In this document: piece by piece, positions 8,395 to 16,466 of the stretch
Position numbering within the stretch: position 1 is the stretch's first letter
Layout of the letters: the number at the start of each line of letters is the position of its first letter
Source: Kitasatospora phosalacinea
GTDB taxonomy: Bacteria; Actinomycetota; Actinomycetes; Streptomycetales; Streptomycetaceae
DNA: 43,492 nt
Assembly: GCF_000716545.1 (NCBI RefSeq)
Contig: NZ_JNWZ01000060.1
Location: forward strand, 1-43,492
Reading direction: 5' to 3'
Notes under the pieces: generated by a model
Told to the model about the DNA's origin: nothing
Databases searched by the model: none
What the model saw: the letters and a program-made list of their open reading frames with translations, nothing else
Position numbers and translations under genes: made by a program

Positions 8395-9552
8395 CTGAAC
8401 CTGAAAGAGTGATGTCGGGGCTGTTGCCTGACGGCCACCGGTCTCCTCCGGTAGCTCTGTTGGCGTGAGGTACGCGCAGGATGGCGGGCTGACCGACACC
8501 GAGAGGGCCGCGCGGGAGCGGATCCGGTTGCGGGCCGTGGAACGCTTCGAGTCGGGGCAGAAGAACAGGGAGATCGCCGCCGCGTTGCGGGTGAGCGAGC
8601 GGTCGGTCGAGCGGTAGCGGCGGGCCTGGCGCGAGCGCGGAGAGACCGGCGTCCAGTCGAAGGGACCACCGGGGCGCCCGAGGCTCGGCCCTGGCCAGCT
8701 CGCCAGGCTGGAAAGGGAGTTGGGGAGCGGGCCGCTCGCCCATGGGTGGGCGGACCAGCGGTGGACGCTCGCGCGGATCAAGACGCTGATCGGCCGGCTG
8801 TTTCACGTCTCGTACACGGTCGAGGGCACGTGGCAGTTGCTCAAGCGGCTCGGCTGGTCGTGGCAGCAGCCGGCCCGTCGCGCGATCGAGCGCGAAGACA
8901 GTGCTGTCGAGGTGTGGCGGGAGGAGACCTGGCCGCGGGTAAGGGAATCGCGGCGGAGCGCAACGCGTGGCTGGTCTTCGAGGACGAAGCCGGGCAGTCG
9001 ATGACTCCGCCGCGTGCCAGGACCTGGGGCCGGATCGGCCGTACCCCGGTCGTGCGGGTACGGGCCCGGGGCTCCGGACGGCTGTCGATGGCGGGGAAGA
9101 CCTGCTTCAAACCGGGCGAGCGGTCCCGGCTGATCTACGCGGTGCGCGAGTACCGGGGCCGCAAGAACGAGCCGAAGGGCTTCGGCTGGCGGGACTTCCG
9201 CGACCTGATCGTCCGTGCCCGGATCCAGCTCGGCGGTCCGATCGTCCTGGTCTGGGACAACCTCCGCCTCCACCTGACAGTAGGGATGCGGGAGTTCATC
9301 GCCGCGAATGCCGACTGGCTCACGGTGTTCCAGCTGCCGACCTACGCCCCCGACCTCAATCCGACCGAGGGCGTCTGGTCCCTGGTCAAGCGCGACATCG
9401 GAAACCTCGCCGCCGCCGACCTCGGCCAGATCACACGGGCCGTGAAGCGCAGACTCAAGCGCATCCAGTACCGCCCGGACCTGGTCGACGGATGCCTCCT
9501 CGGCACCGGGCTCATCCTCGACGGCTGACCGACATCACGCTTTCAACTGCAG
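8395..9552 (+). mobile_element. IS630-family insertion sequence with intact ends, dead transposase
   Basis: This is a 1158-bp element. Inverted repeats lie at 8395-8418 (CTGAACCTGAAAGAGTGATG then TCGG) and 9529-9552; the two 24-bp ends match at 20 positions. Both flanks carry TA (8393-8394 and 9553-9554), the target duplication expected of the IS630/Tc1-mariner type. The single transposase frame within is broken twice (next entry). The right end sits inside the stop codon of the neighbouring minus-strand gene. Confidence 0.85.
8465..9528 (+). pseudogene. IS630-family transposase, disrupted by a nonsense codon and a frameshift
   Basis: The reading starts at GTG 8465 (RYAQDGGLTDTERAARERIR) with an N-terminal helix-turn-helix (NREIAAALRVSERSVER). 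A TAG at 8615-8617 stands where RRAW-type members usually have Trp. The same frame resumes (WTLARIKTLIGRLF...WQLLKRLGWSWQQP) until about 8940, where the frame shifts by one base. The rest (AAERNAWLVFEDEAGQSMTP, then VLVWDNLRLH and TYAPDLNPTEGVWS) is in another frame and holds the DDE residues of the catalytic domain. No slippery heptamer is visible at the shift, so decay is more likely than programmed frameshifting. Confidence 0.88.
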
Positions 9553-10019
9553 TAGTTGTTCCGGGCCGGTTCGTCGGGGTCGGCAGCCAGGGTGGGTGCG
9601 AGGGTGGCGGCGATCGCGGCGAGGTCCGCCTCGCGGTTTCGGCGGCGTAGCCGGCCCTGGTTGTTGGCGTCGAGGTCGCTGGGGCGGATGATCGCGAGGC
9701 GCAGTCCGTGGGCGGGGATCTCGGTGTCGCGGCGGGTGTCGTACAGCGCCCGCTGTTCGCCGCGGTGGACGCCGCTGATCGTCAGTTTCTCGGGCTTGTC
9801 GAAGAACGTGACCGGCTGGTCGTGCTGGCGCTCGCGGTACTCGACGACCAGTTCCAGGCCGGGCCAGTATCCGTCGACGGGCAGCGTCGCCCGTCGTCCG
9901 CCGGCGCCGGGGTCGCCGCGCAACCAGTCGAAGCGGTGCTCGCGCAGGCCGCTCTCACCGAGGTACTCGTCGCACAGGTCGAGGACGTACGCCTCGTCCC
10001 GGTCAGCTTTTGTGCCCAT
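9543..10019 (-). CDS. PD-(D/E)XK nuclease-like hypothetical protein with an IS-altered C-terminus
   Basis: This 158-residue soluble protein begins MGTKADRDEAYVLDLCDEYL; the ATG at 10019 is chosen because upstream sequence is low-complexity Arg/Pro. The central segment LPVDGYWPGLELVVEYRERQ with HD...FFDKPEK, then RGEQRALYDTRRDTEIPAHG, resembles the D-x(n)-E-x-E core of restriction-endonuclease-like proteins. Function is unproven. The last three residues YCS and the TGA stop are supplied by the IS630 right end. Joining the flanks without the IS gives AAC AAC TAG, so the original protein ended at Asn-Asn. It is downstream of the RepL-like gene on the same strand. Confidence 0.7.
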   Translation of the reverse strand: MGTKADRDEAYVLDLCDEYLGESGLREHRFDWLRGDPGAGGRRATLPVDGYWPGLELVVEYRERQHDQPVTFFDKPEKLTISGVHRGEQRALYDTRRDTEIPAHGLRLAIIRPSDLDANNQGRLRRRNREADLAAIAATLAPTLAADPDEPARNNYCS

Positions 10020-10193
10020 GACACGGCATCTTGCCAGCCGAACCGTCCGGACCGGGCCCGGTTCTGCATCCCTGCCCGATGCCCGGGGTGGGGCAGGCCG
10101 GTTGTCCCGCCCGGCCTGGCGTCCAGGGCGGAACCGGTGTCTCCCTGCGCCCGTGACAGGGGACCGCAAGGCCCCGGGGAGGCCGGTTCCGGG

Positions 10194-10625
10194 TCAGCCG
10201 GCGATGGTGAGCAGGGTGCGGCGGCGGCGGGCGCCGCGGGCGTCGCGGGTGGCGAGGCGCTTCTTGTAGTTGGTGATGAAGTGGTCGTCGTCGAGGCGGT
10301 CGTCGGGGTCCATGGCTTCGATGGCGTCCCATGCGTCGGCGGGGGTGCGGTAGCCGGAGATCATGGGGTTGAACTGGTAGCTCTTGTAGCCGCCGTCGGG
10401 CCGGTACACCAGGCGCGCGGCGTTCAGGGCGGCGAGGGCCACGATCGCGCTGGAGCGGCTGATCTTGAGCTTCTCCGCCAGTTTCGCCTGCTGGAAGACG
10501 CAGCGGCCGCCGGCCTCCTGCTGCTCCATGAGCATCCACAGCACGCGGTTGGCCTGCCCGGGCAGGTCGAGCTCGGCCACAACACCCAGCAGGTCCACCG
10601 GCGTGTACAGCACATCGGCAGCCAT
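10194..10625 (-). CDS. Winged-helix DNA-binding protein, RepL-like
   Basis: This 143-residue protein has a helix-turn-helix segment (QQAKLAEKLKISRSSAIVAL then AALNAARLVYR) followed by a GYKSYQFNPMISGYRTP wing-like strand and an acidic tail (AWDAIEAMDPDDRLDDDHFI). The layout recalls RepL-type plasmid replication initiators and related MarR-like winged-helix proteins. That match is by pattern only. The ATG at 10625 has GGGAAGGG 6 bases upstream. The preceding small ORF ends at 10628, so the two are tightly coupled (TGATCATG). In a mobile-element zone it may be a remnant of an integrated plasmid. Confidence 0.6.
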   Translation of the reverse strand: MAADVLYTPVDLLGVVAELDLPGQANRVLWMLMEQQEAGGRCVFQQAKLAEKLKISRSSAIVALAALNAARLVYRPDGGYKSYQFNPMISGYRTPADAWDAIEAMDPDDRLDDDHFITNYKKRLATRDARGARRRRTLLTIAG

Positions 10626-10627
10626 GA

Positions 10628-10807
10628 TCATCCCTTCCCGTCGGGTTCTATGGCCTCGTCGCCGAACAGCATCCCAGCCTGCACCACCGCAGCGGCAGCC
10701 CGCCCGCGCTCCCGTGCCCGCTCCCGGCGCAGCTGCGCCCGCTCTTCGCGGTAGCTTTCCGGTGACGCAACGGCGAGGGCACCCGAGTGCCAACAGGGGG
10801 CGAACAC
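10628..10807 (-). CDS. Possible small basic protein (59 residues), start uncertain
   Basis: This frame ends ESYREERAQLRRERARERGR, AAAAVVQAGMLFGDEAIEPD, GKG and stops 3 bases before the RepL-like start codon. The charged helix and the tight TGA-TC-ATG junction look like a genuine upstream gene in the same unit. A GTG at 10807 is the best available start, but it has only a weak site and comes within 3 bases of the oppositely oriented gene at 10811. It could equally be the tail of a truncated older gene. Confidence 0.35.
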   Translation of the reverse strand: MFAPCWHSGALAVASPESYREERAQLRRERARERGRAAAAVVQAGMLFGDEAIEPDGKG

Positions 10808-10810
10808 GCG

Positions 10811-11605
10811 ATGGTTTCCGCGCAGATACTGGTGGGCGGCGACGGTTCCGAGACGGTACTCGAAGAAGACGCTCTCCAGCACGTCGACCCCTGCGCCCGC
10901 ACCGACATCCCGCTCGTGGTGGTCCAGGAGGCCAGGACCGACGGTGGGCACCACGTCGAGATCGTGCTCACCGATGGTGCCGTGCACCGTGTGGACGGCG
11001 GCAACCCGACGGCCGCCGCCGCCTTCCTGACCGCGCTGACCGCAGCCCTCCCCGAGCGGCGCGATCCCGCGGGCAGCGCTCGCGTCACGGTCGCCCCGCA
11101 GGCGCCGGCGGCGGAGCTGGAAAAGACGAAGCGGAAGCCGCTCGACCGGCCGCGCGCGATCGCGCTTGCCGTCCTCCTCGCCTACGTCGGCAACACGATC
11201 GGCGTCGGCGTCGTGTGCGGGGCCTTGGCGATCGTCCTCCCGCTCGTCGCGGTGATCCCGCTCATACTCGGAGCGAGCCTGCAGTTCAACGCCGTGCACC
11301 TGACGCGGGCGCATCTCGCGTTGAGGCGGCGCGGGATCACCGTGCCGGCCCATTTCAAATCCAGGGGGAAGGACGGGGCGTTCTGGTACGCGTACACCAG
11401 CGCCGATGGCGCCCAGCACCTGGCCAGGGGCAACAACCTGGGCCCGGTGACCCGCGTCGTCTACGACCCCGCGGACCCCGGGGAGCACTCCTTCGAACTG
11501 TCGGCCAAGAGCACCGCGCTCACCTCCGGCTTCCTCACCCTCTTCGGGTTGCCCCTTCTGGTCGGCGGCGTCGCCCTCACCGTGCTCCCGTTCTTCCTGG
11601 ACTGA
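10811..11605 (+). CDS. Membrane protein, DUF3592-like
   Basis: This protein has 264 residues. The N-terminal 105 residues are soluble and polar (VLTDGAVHRVDGGNPTAAAA). Then come two closely spaced hydrophobic segments (about 120-165: AIALAVLLAYVGNTIGVGVV and LAIVLPLVAVIPLILGASLQ), a soluble strand-rich stretch (GAFWYAYTSADGAQHLARG ... VVYDPADPGEHSFE) and a C-terminal membrane segment (LTLFGLPLLVGGVALTVLPF). The VVYDPADPGEH motif before a terminal membrane helix is typical of DUF3592 proteins, whose role is unknown. The ATG at 10811 has a GGGGG-type site. An in-frame GTG at 10787 is the alternative. Confidence 0.65.
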   Translation: MVSAQILVGGDGSETVLEEDALQHVDPCARTDIPLVVVQEARTDGGHHVEIVLTDGAVHRVDGGNPTAAAAFLTALTAALPERRDPAGSARVTVAPQAPAAELEKTKRKPLDRPRAIALAVLLAYVGNTIGVGVVCGALAIVLPLVAVIPLILGASLQFNAVHLTRAHLALRRRGITVPAHFKSRGKDGAFWYAYTSADGAQHLARGNNLGPVTRVVYDPADPGEHSFELSAKSTALTSGFLTLFGLPLLVGGVALTVLPFFLD

Positions 11606-12033
11606 CGGGGCCCGGGGCGGGCAGCGGACCACCCGGCACGAACTCCCTACCCGGCAGATCACGGTGGCCTGGCCGCCGTGGCCGTCCGGCCCGCCCGGCG
11701 TCGCTGGCGAGCAGCTGTGGCCGGTGTGGCCGCCGGGCCGCCGGTGCCTGAGCCGACTGTGCCCGCCGCGGCCACCGGCCCCCGGTGGCCGCCGCGTCGC
11801 CGTCCTCGGGCGCGGGAGATCCGTCGATTTCCCGCGCCCGAGCGGCTCGTCGCCACTGCTCCGGCACGGTGGGTGCCTGGGGCGAAGCCCCTGGGGCTCC
11901 GGGACTCGGTCGTGTCGGGCCCCGTTCCCGTCAGGGGCTTCGCTTTTGTCCGTGGACGGGTCACGTGTTGTCCGGTTCCGTCGCGGACACCCGGGTCATC
12001 CGTCTTTGCGGAGGATTTCCCGCCAGGCGGTCC
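11606..12033. other. Convergent intergenic region without a recognisable gene
   Basis: These 428 bases lie between the convergent DUF3592-like and lectin genes. Open frames exist on both strands, but their translations are Arg/Pro/Gly low complexity with no family resemblance. The only clear structure is the inverted repeat at 11882-11943, listed separately. Confidence 0.5.
11882..11947 (+). terminator. Long inverted repeat followed by a T-run
   Basis: GCGAAGCCCCTG (11882-11893) and CAGGGGCTTCGC (11932-11943) are perfect 12-bp arms around a 38-base GC-rich insert that can fold further (CGGGAC...GTTCCCG). The right arm is followed by TTTT. The location between two converging genes fits a terminator, though the distance from the plus-strand stop codon (277 bases) is long. 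Confidence 0.5.
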
Positions 12034-12648
12034 TCAGAAGCCCAGTTTCCAGTCCTGGTAGTTCGAGCTGCAGAAATTCGGGGGGAGCAGCGGGGCCGGT
12101 TGCCAATCCGTATAGGACAGGTAGGGATGCATGCTTGTCGTGTCGGTCGGCGTATTGGCGTCGAGGCACCGCTGGGTGATCCCGGGATTCCACGCGAAGC
12201 GCCACGCGGTCCAGTTGTCGTTCGTCGGGAAGAGCAGCCAAGCCCGGAGGGCGTCCAACGAGCCGGATGTCCAGACCCCCGGCTGCCAGCTGCCGCAGGT
12301 GTCGCAATGGGGTTCGAGGAACCGGCCGGTCTGCACGTTCTGGATCCATACCGTGGCCCACTCGTCTTTGGGGTGGTTCTGAATGATGATGTTCCACTGC
12401 TGGTACCGACTCCCGTTGCACGGGATGGTGTAGACCTCGCCGTTGTCGTTGCTGTCCAGGCATCGGCCCTGTGCCCAGCTGCGGACGATCCCGGTGTACC
12501 AGACAGGACTGGGCCCCTCGGTGGCCTGGGCGGGGGCCGCGGCGACGCCGGCCGTGGCCATGACGGCGGCCAGGGCCGTCAGCGCGGCAGCCAGGCGGGC
12601 AACCACCCGGCGGCGCCAGCTTGGCGCCATTCGTATCCGATTGAACAT
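12034..12648 (-). CDS. Secreted ricin-type beta-trefoil lectin
   Basis: This 204-residue exported protein has a signal peptide of about 45 residues (MFNRIRMAPSWRRR, hydrophobic stretch, VAAAPAQA cleavage). The mature part is a single beta-trefoil: repeat 1 QGRCLDSNDNGEVYTIPCN with YQQW, repeat 2 NVQTGRFLEPHCDTC ... WTAWRF, repeat 3 TQRCLDAN ... SNYQDWKLG. CLD and QxW are the hallmarks of CBM13/ricin domains, which bind sugars. There is no catalytic domain. The ATG at 12648 has GAAGGAG. An IS110 element ends 48 bases upstream, so the native promoter is probably displaced. Codon choice is less GC-biased than neighbours, hinting at transfer. Confidence 0.8.
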   Translation of the reverse strand: MFNRIRMAPSWRRRVVARLAAALTALAAVMATAGVAAAPAQATEGPSPVWYTGIVRSWAQGRCLDSNDNGEVYTIPCNGSRYQQWNIIIQNHPKDEWATVWIQNVQTGRFLEPHCDTCGSWQPGVWTSGSLDALRAWLLFPTNDNWTAWRFAWNPGITQRCLDANTPTDTTSMHPYLSYTDWQPAPLLPPNFCSSNYQDWKLGF

Positions 12649-12713
12649 TGCTGCTCCTTCCGTGACCGGGTTGCGGCCCGAGCCGGACCGGTAACGTGCC
12701 CCTATGGTTTTCG

Positions 12714-13913
12714 TCAAGCCGCGGTGACGGCCGGGGGTTCGTAGAGGGTTCCGTCTCGGAGCATGGCGAAGAGCACGTCGATGCGTCGGCGGGCCAGGCA
12801 GACGAGGGCGGCGACGTGGTGCTTGCCCTCGCGGCGTTTGCGGTCGTAGTAGGCGCGTGACTCGGGTTGGGAGAGCGACGCGAACGCGGCGAGGTAGAAG
12901 GCTCGTTTGAGCTGTTTGTTGCCTCGGCGGGATGGGTGTTCGCCGCGGATGGAGGAGCCGGAGGCGCGGGTGACGGGCGCCAGGCCGGCGTAGGCGGCCA
13001 AGTGGCCGGCGCTCGGGAAGGCCTTCGCGTCACCGACGTCGACGAGGATCCGGGCGGCGGTCCTGACCCCGATGCCCGGCATCGAGATCAGGACCGGGGA
13101 AAGAGGGTGGGCCTCCAGCAGGTCCTCGATCCTCGTGGCGAGGAGTTTTCGCTGGTCGAGGACCGCGGCCAGCGAGGTGGCGAGGCTGGGGACGATCAAG
13201 GCTGCGGCCTCGGTGCCGGGGACGACGACGCTCTGCTCGTCCAGGGCGGTGAAGATGTCCTCGACGAGGCGCTCGGCCACCCGCGGAGCCCTGGGCCGCA
13301 GCAGCGTGATCAGTCGCCGTCGGCCGGCCTTCCTCAACTGGGTTGGGGAGCCGTGGTGTTCGAGCAGGGAGAGGACGGCCGGGTGATCCAGGCGGGGACC
13401 CAGGACGCGTTCCAGTGACGGGTGGATCTGGGTGAGCAGGCCCCGCAGCCGGTTCTTGATCCTCGTCGACTCGCCCGCGAGGTCGTCGTCGAAGCCGGCG
13501 ATCATCTCGAGCTCGGCGACGGTCTCGTCGGCCGGCACCAGGTCGCGCAGGGTGTGCGGCATGGTGCGGGCGGCGTCCGCGATGACGTGCGCGTCGCGGG
13601 CGTCGGTCTTCGCCTCGCCTGGATAGAGATCGGCGATCCGGCGCATGGTCAGGCCGGGCAGGTAGGCGGTGCGGCAGCCGGTGTCGCGGGCGACGGCCAG
13701 TGGCAGGGCGCCGACGGTGGCCGGCTGGTCCACCACCAGCACCGTCCCGTGCTTGGCCTGCAGTTTCGTGAACAGCTCACGGAGCCTGGGCTCGTTGTTG
13801 GGCAGTGCCTTGTCGAAGGCCTTCTTGCCGGCCGGTGTGAGCGCGGTTGCGTGGTGCTCGCCCTTGCCGACGTCCAGGCCGAGATAGAGATCTATGCCGT
13901 CGGTGCTGGTCAT
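12714..13913 (-). CDS. IS110-family transposase, intact
   Basis: This 399-residue protein fits the usual IS110 length. The N-terminal DEDD (RuvC-like) domain has YLGLDVGKGEHHATAL (first Asp), VVDQPATVG, EAKTDARDAHVIAD (D-x-x-D) and PADETVAELE. The C-terminal Tnp_20 domain has ISMPGIGVRTAARILVDVGD, SAGHLAAYAGLAPV, SSIRGEHPSRRGNKQLKRAF and its catalytic Ser region. The family cuts and rejoins DNA under guidance of a bridge RNA encoded in the element. ATG 13913 has GGAGGGG upstream. No lesion is visible, so the element may still be active. Confidence 0.93.
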   Translation of the reverse strand: MTSTDGIDLYLGLDVGKGEHHATALTPAGKKAFDKALPNNEPRLRELFTKLQAKHGTVLVVDQPATVGALPLAVARDTGCRTAYLPGLTMRRIADLYPGEAKTDARDAHVIADAARTMPHTLRDLVPADETVAELEMIAGFDDDLAGESTRIKNRLRGLLTQIHPSLERVLGPRLDHPAVLSLLEHHGSPTQLRKAGRRRLITLLRPRAPRVAERLVEDIFTALDEQSVVVPGTEAAALIVPSLATSLAAVLDQRKLLATRIEDLLEAHPLSPVLISMPGIGVRTAARILVDVGDAKAFPSAGHLAAYAGLAPVTRASGSSIRGEHPSRRGNKQLKRAFYLAAFASLSQPESRAYYDRKRREGKHHVAALVCLARRRIDVLFAMLRDGTLYEPPAVTAA

Positions 13914-13916
13914 CTG

Positions 13917-14084
13917 CCCCTCCCCAGGTCTCGCTCTCCCCGGCCCTGCGGCATCGGCGTGCCGGCATCCACGTTACGGAGAGCCTGCCTCACCCGGGTG
14001 TGGGATCGGCGCTCAAACCCCTCATCAGCGGTCTGCCAACGCCTCCGAACCCGGTGACACCACTTTTTCGATCATGATCGACAA
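13917..14084 (-). ncRNA. Candidate bridge-RNA region of the IS110 element
   Basis: About 170 non-coding bases lie between the upstream element end and the transposase start. In IS110-group elements (as opposed to IS1111) this left-end segment encodes the bridge RNA that pairs with target and donor DNA. Here only the position and lack of a gene are seen. The loops were not identified. Confidence 0.35.
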
Positions 14085-14240
14085 GGGGCACACAGTCATG
14101 CCGGGACCGGAGGCCGGGAACCCCGTTGCGGGGCCGTGAAGACGGTAACGGGATCTGCAGCGCGAACCTCCCGGCGGGATCGACACCGAGCCGGACGACC
14201 AGGTGACCACCCGTTACGGTCACCGGCTCGCCCCGCCGGG

Positions 14241-15077
14241 TCAGGGGTTGTAGTAGCCGGTCACGTAGGTGCGGTCGAAGCGACCGGCCTCCAGGTCCGC
14301 CCGCTGGATGACCCACTGCATTTGCGTGCCTTCCCGGTCTGCGACATCCGCGTCCCAGTGAACCAGCGCAACCCAGTCCTCGGGGTCGCCCGACACCGGC
14401 TCACCGCCACCCCACCGCCCTTGCTCGGCCTGCTGCACAGCGCAGCTCACGATCTCCTCCAGCGGGTCCGGGTACGCCGCGTAGCCGCCGAGCTGCAGAT
14501 GCCGTTTCCTGCCCGCGACGTCCCACCAGACAGCCTGGAGCCCGTCCTGGTGCGGGAAACCGGGAGGTGCCTGGCCCGGCAGGTCCGGTTCGGCCGTGAC
14601 TCTCAACTCGCCCTGCGGGAAGTCGTCGAAGTTCTCCCGGAACTCGCCGACGTAGTTGACCCCGTAGGCCGTCCAGGTATATCTGTCGCGCTCTGTCACC
14701 GGAGTGCCGGCCGGGACATAGACGGCATGGCCGCGATTGTCGCCGTCCCACAGCTCCCAGATCTCGGCGAAGAGCAGCAGGCGTCCGTCCGGCGGCAGAG
14801 GAAGGTCCGTCGAGCCCTTCGGCAACGCGGCGAAGTCGATGTACCCGACGTACGGGTGCCTGGGGTCCGGGACGTCGGCGGGCAGCAGCAGTGGCCCGCC
14901 GAACCTCCCCGCGACCGGCCCCTCTCCGTCCAACCGGAGGATCGCGCAAGGCCGGGCGTGGCCGATCCACCGGTCCACCTCCTCCGCCGGTATTGGGTCC
15001 ACGCTGTGGAACACGCTGCCCACCTCAACGGCCCTCGTACGAAAAGGAATCAACGCTTCACGAAGCTCATCTGTCAC
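14241..15077 (-). CDS. DUF1963 (YwqG-like) family protein
   Basis: This 278-residue soluble protein has the DUF1963 pattern: FGGPLLLPADVPDPRHPYVG, then YIDFAALP, DGRLLLFAEI, PQGELRVTAEPDLPG mid-protein, and the family's C-terminal block HLQLGGYAAYPDPLEE followed by WVALVHWDAD and MQWVIQRADLEAGRFD. The family has no defined function. The start is uncertain: GTG 15077 gives VTDELREALIPF without a good ribosome binding site, and an ATG at 15146 extends the frame by 23 residues after AAGGATG. It lies between two mobile-element remains. Confidence 0.75.
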   Translation of the reverse strand: MTDELREALIPFRTRAVEVGSVFHSVDPIPAEEVDRWIGHARPCAILRLDGEGPVAGRFGGPLLLPADVPDPRHPYVGYIDFAALPKGSTDLPLPPDGRLLLFAEIWELWDGDNRGHAVYVPAGTPVTERDRYTWTAYGVNYVGEFRENFDDFPQGELRVTAEPDLPGQAPPGFPHQDGLQAVWWDVAGRKRHLQLGGYAAYPDPLEEIVSCAVQQAEQGRWGGGEPVSGDPEDWVALVHWDADVADREGTQMQWVIQRADLEAGRFDRTYVTGYYNP

Positions 15078-15164
15078 ACCGGCAAAGGTAGTCGCCGCCA
15101 CCGACGACCTGCCCGGGCTGCCCGAGGCAACTCGTAGCGGTGGCATCCTTGATCATCGTGAGTT

Positions 15165-15924
15165 GTGTGCACTGACGATGAGACAGTGGCGGCTGGTCGC
15201 AGCACAGATCCCGTCCGCTGGCGGGAGGCGTTCGAGGTGGCCACGGGCCGGATCGCGGGCCGGTTCGCCCGGGTCGAACCCCGGTTGCGGGCCCGGCGGT
15301 TGGTACTGGGCCTGCTGTCGGACCTGCCGCGCAAGAACTGCTGGACGATCGCGGAGTGGGCCGGGGAGACCAGCCCACACGGCATGCAGCATCTGCTGTG
15401 CCGAGCCGTCCGGGATGCCGATGGCGTCCCTGACGACGTGCGCGAATACGTCGTCGAGCACCTGCATGACGACGTCGCGGTAGCTGCTGATCCGCCGTAA
15501 CCGCAGCACCGGTGAACACGCCTACTACCGATGCCACTCCCGCACGCCGGCATCCCTGGCCACCCTGGTCAGGGTCGCAGGTTCCCGATGGCGGGTGGAG
15601 GAGACCTTCCAAACCGAGAAGGGACTGGCCGGGCTGGATGAGCACCAGGTCCGCCGCTATCCCTCGTGGGCCCGGTGGGTCACCCTCGCGATGCTGGCCC
15701 ACGCCTTCCTCGCCGTCGTCCGCGCCGACGAACACGCACACCGGCCCTCGCCGGACGACCTGATCCCGCTGTCCTGCAACGAGATCTGCCGTCTGTTCAC
15801 CGCGCTCGTCGTCCGGTCCGTCCGCGACGCGGCCCACCGGCTTGTTTGGTCCGACTGGCGCCGCCGCCACCAAGCACGTTCACGCACCAGTCACTACCGG
15901 CGACAAGCCGCATCCCAGACATGA
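15165..15924 (+). pseudogene. IS701-family transposase, central part deleted
   Basis: The first frame (to 15500) reads RWREAFEVATGRIAGRFARV and WTIAEWAGETSPHGMQHLLC, the N-terminal third of IS701 transposases. From about 15485 a different frame reads LIRRNRSTGEHAYYRCHSRT and VAGSRWRVEETFQTEKGLAG followed by LDEHQVRRY, the C-terminal part. The central catalytic region between them (about 200 residues in the family) is absent and the join is out of frame. Only a right-end-like sequence is seen after the stop. Confidence 0.82.
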
Positions 15925-15951
15925 AGATCACGCTCTACAGCTGAAGTACGA

Positions 15952-16278
15952 ACCGGCCCCGGACGGCCACGCACCACACCCGACAAGGTCCGCGCCGACA
16001 AAGCCTACGGATCCCGGGCGAACCGCTCCTACCTGCGCAGACGCAGGATCGAGTGCACCATCCCGGAGAAGGCCGACCAGGTCCGCAACCGCAAGAAGCT
16101 CGGCTCCCGAGGCGGCCGGCCACCGACCTTCGACAAGGAGGACCACAAGGAGCGCCACGCGGTGGAGTGCGGGATCAACCGGCTGGAACGACACCGCGCG
16201 GTGGCCACCCGATACGACAAGCTGGCCGTGCGCTACGAGGCAACAGTGCCGGTCACCGCCATCAACGAGTGGCTGTGA
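15952..16278 (+). pseudogene. IS5-family transposase, C-terminal fragment
   Basis: The translation reads [52 protein letters not shown] and [20 protein letters not shown], ending in INEWL and TGA. This is the last third of an IS5-type DDE transposase, including the terminal catalytic Glu region ([13 protein letters not shown]). The 5' two thirds are missing; the fragment abuts the IS701 remnant. GACCCTA near 16311 is a plausible right end. Confidence 0.8.
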
Positions 16279-16466
16279 CCAGCACTTTCGCAACCGACCC
16301 TAGTGGCTCGGCTCGGATTGTCGACCGCGTAATTGGTTCGCCGTCCGGTGCCCGCATCGTTCTGCCTCCAGGCGTGATCTCGACGGTGGCCGTGAGGGCG
16401 TCCTGGAGTGTTCGCACGCCTGCGAGCATGGGCGAGGGCGCCTCCCACCCCGCGGGTCTCCCCGCT

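Larger units (their letters stand above)
12696..14091 (-). mobile_element. IS110-family insertion sequence (approximate ends)
   Basis: The element encloses an intact 399-codon IS110-type transposase. The proposed ends are set by an 8-bp inverted word: GTGCCCCT at 12696-12703 (the end downstream of the transposase stop) and AGGGGCAC at 14084-14091 (upstream end). IS110 elements lack true long inverted repeats and target duplications, so boundaries may be off by several bases. A perfect 14-bp palindrome TCGATCATGATCGA (14068-14081) lies just inside the upstream end. Confidence 0.7.

Noticed and set aside
8930..8945. Programmed frameshift in the IS630 transposase
   Set aside because: No slippery heptamer is seen, and the separate TAG at 8615 already breaks the gene, so decay explains both.
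14092..14240. Minus-strand peptide reading VTVTGGHLVVRLGVDPAGRF beside the IS110 end
   Set aside because: It could be a gene tail cut by the IS, but it is too short to assign and the frame has no supported start.
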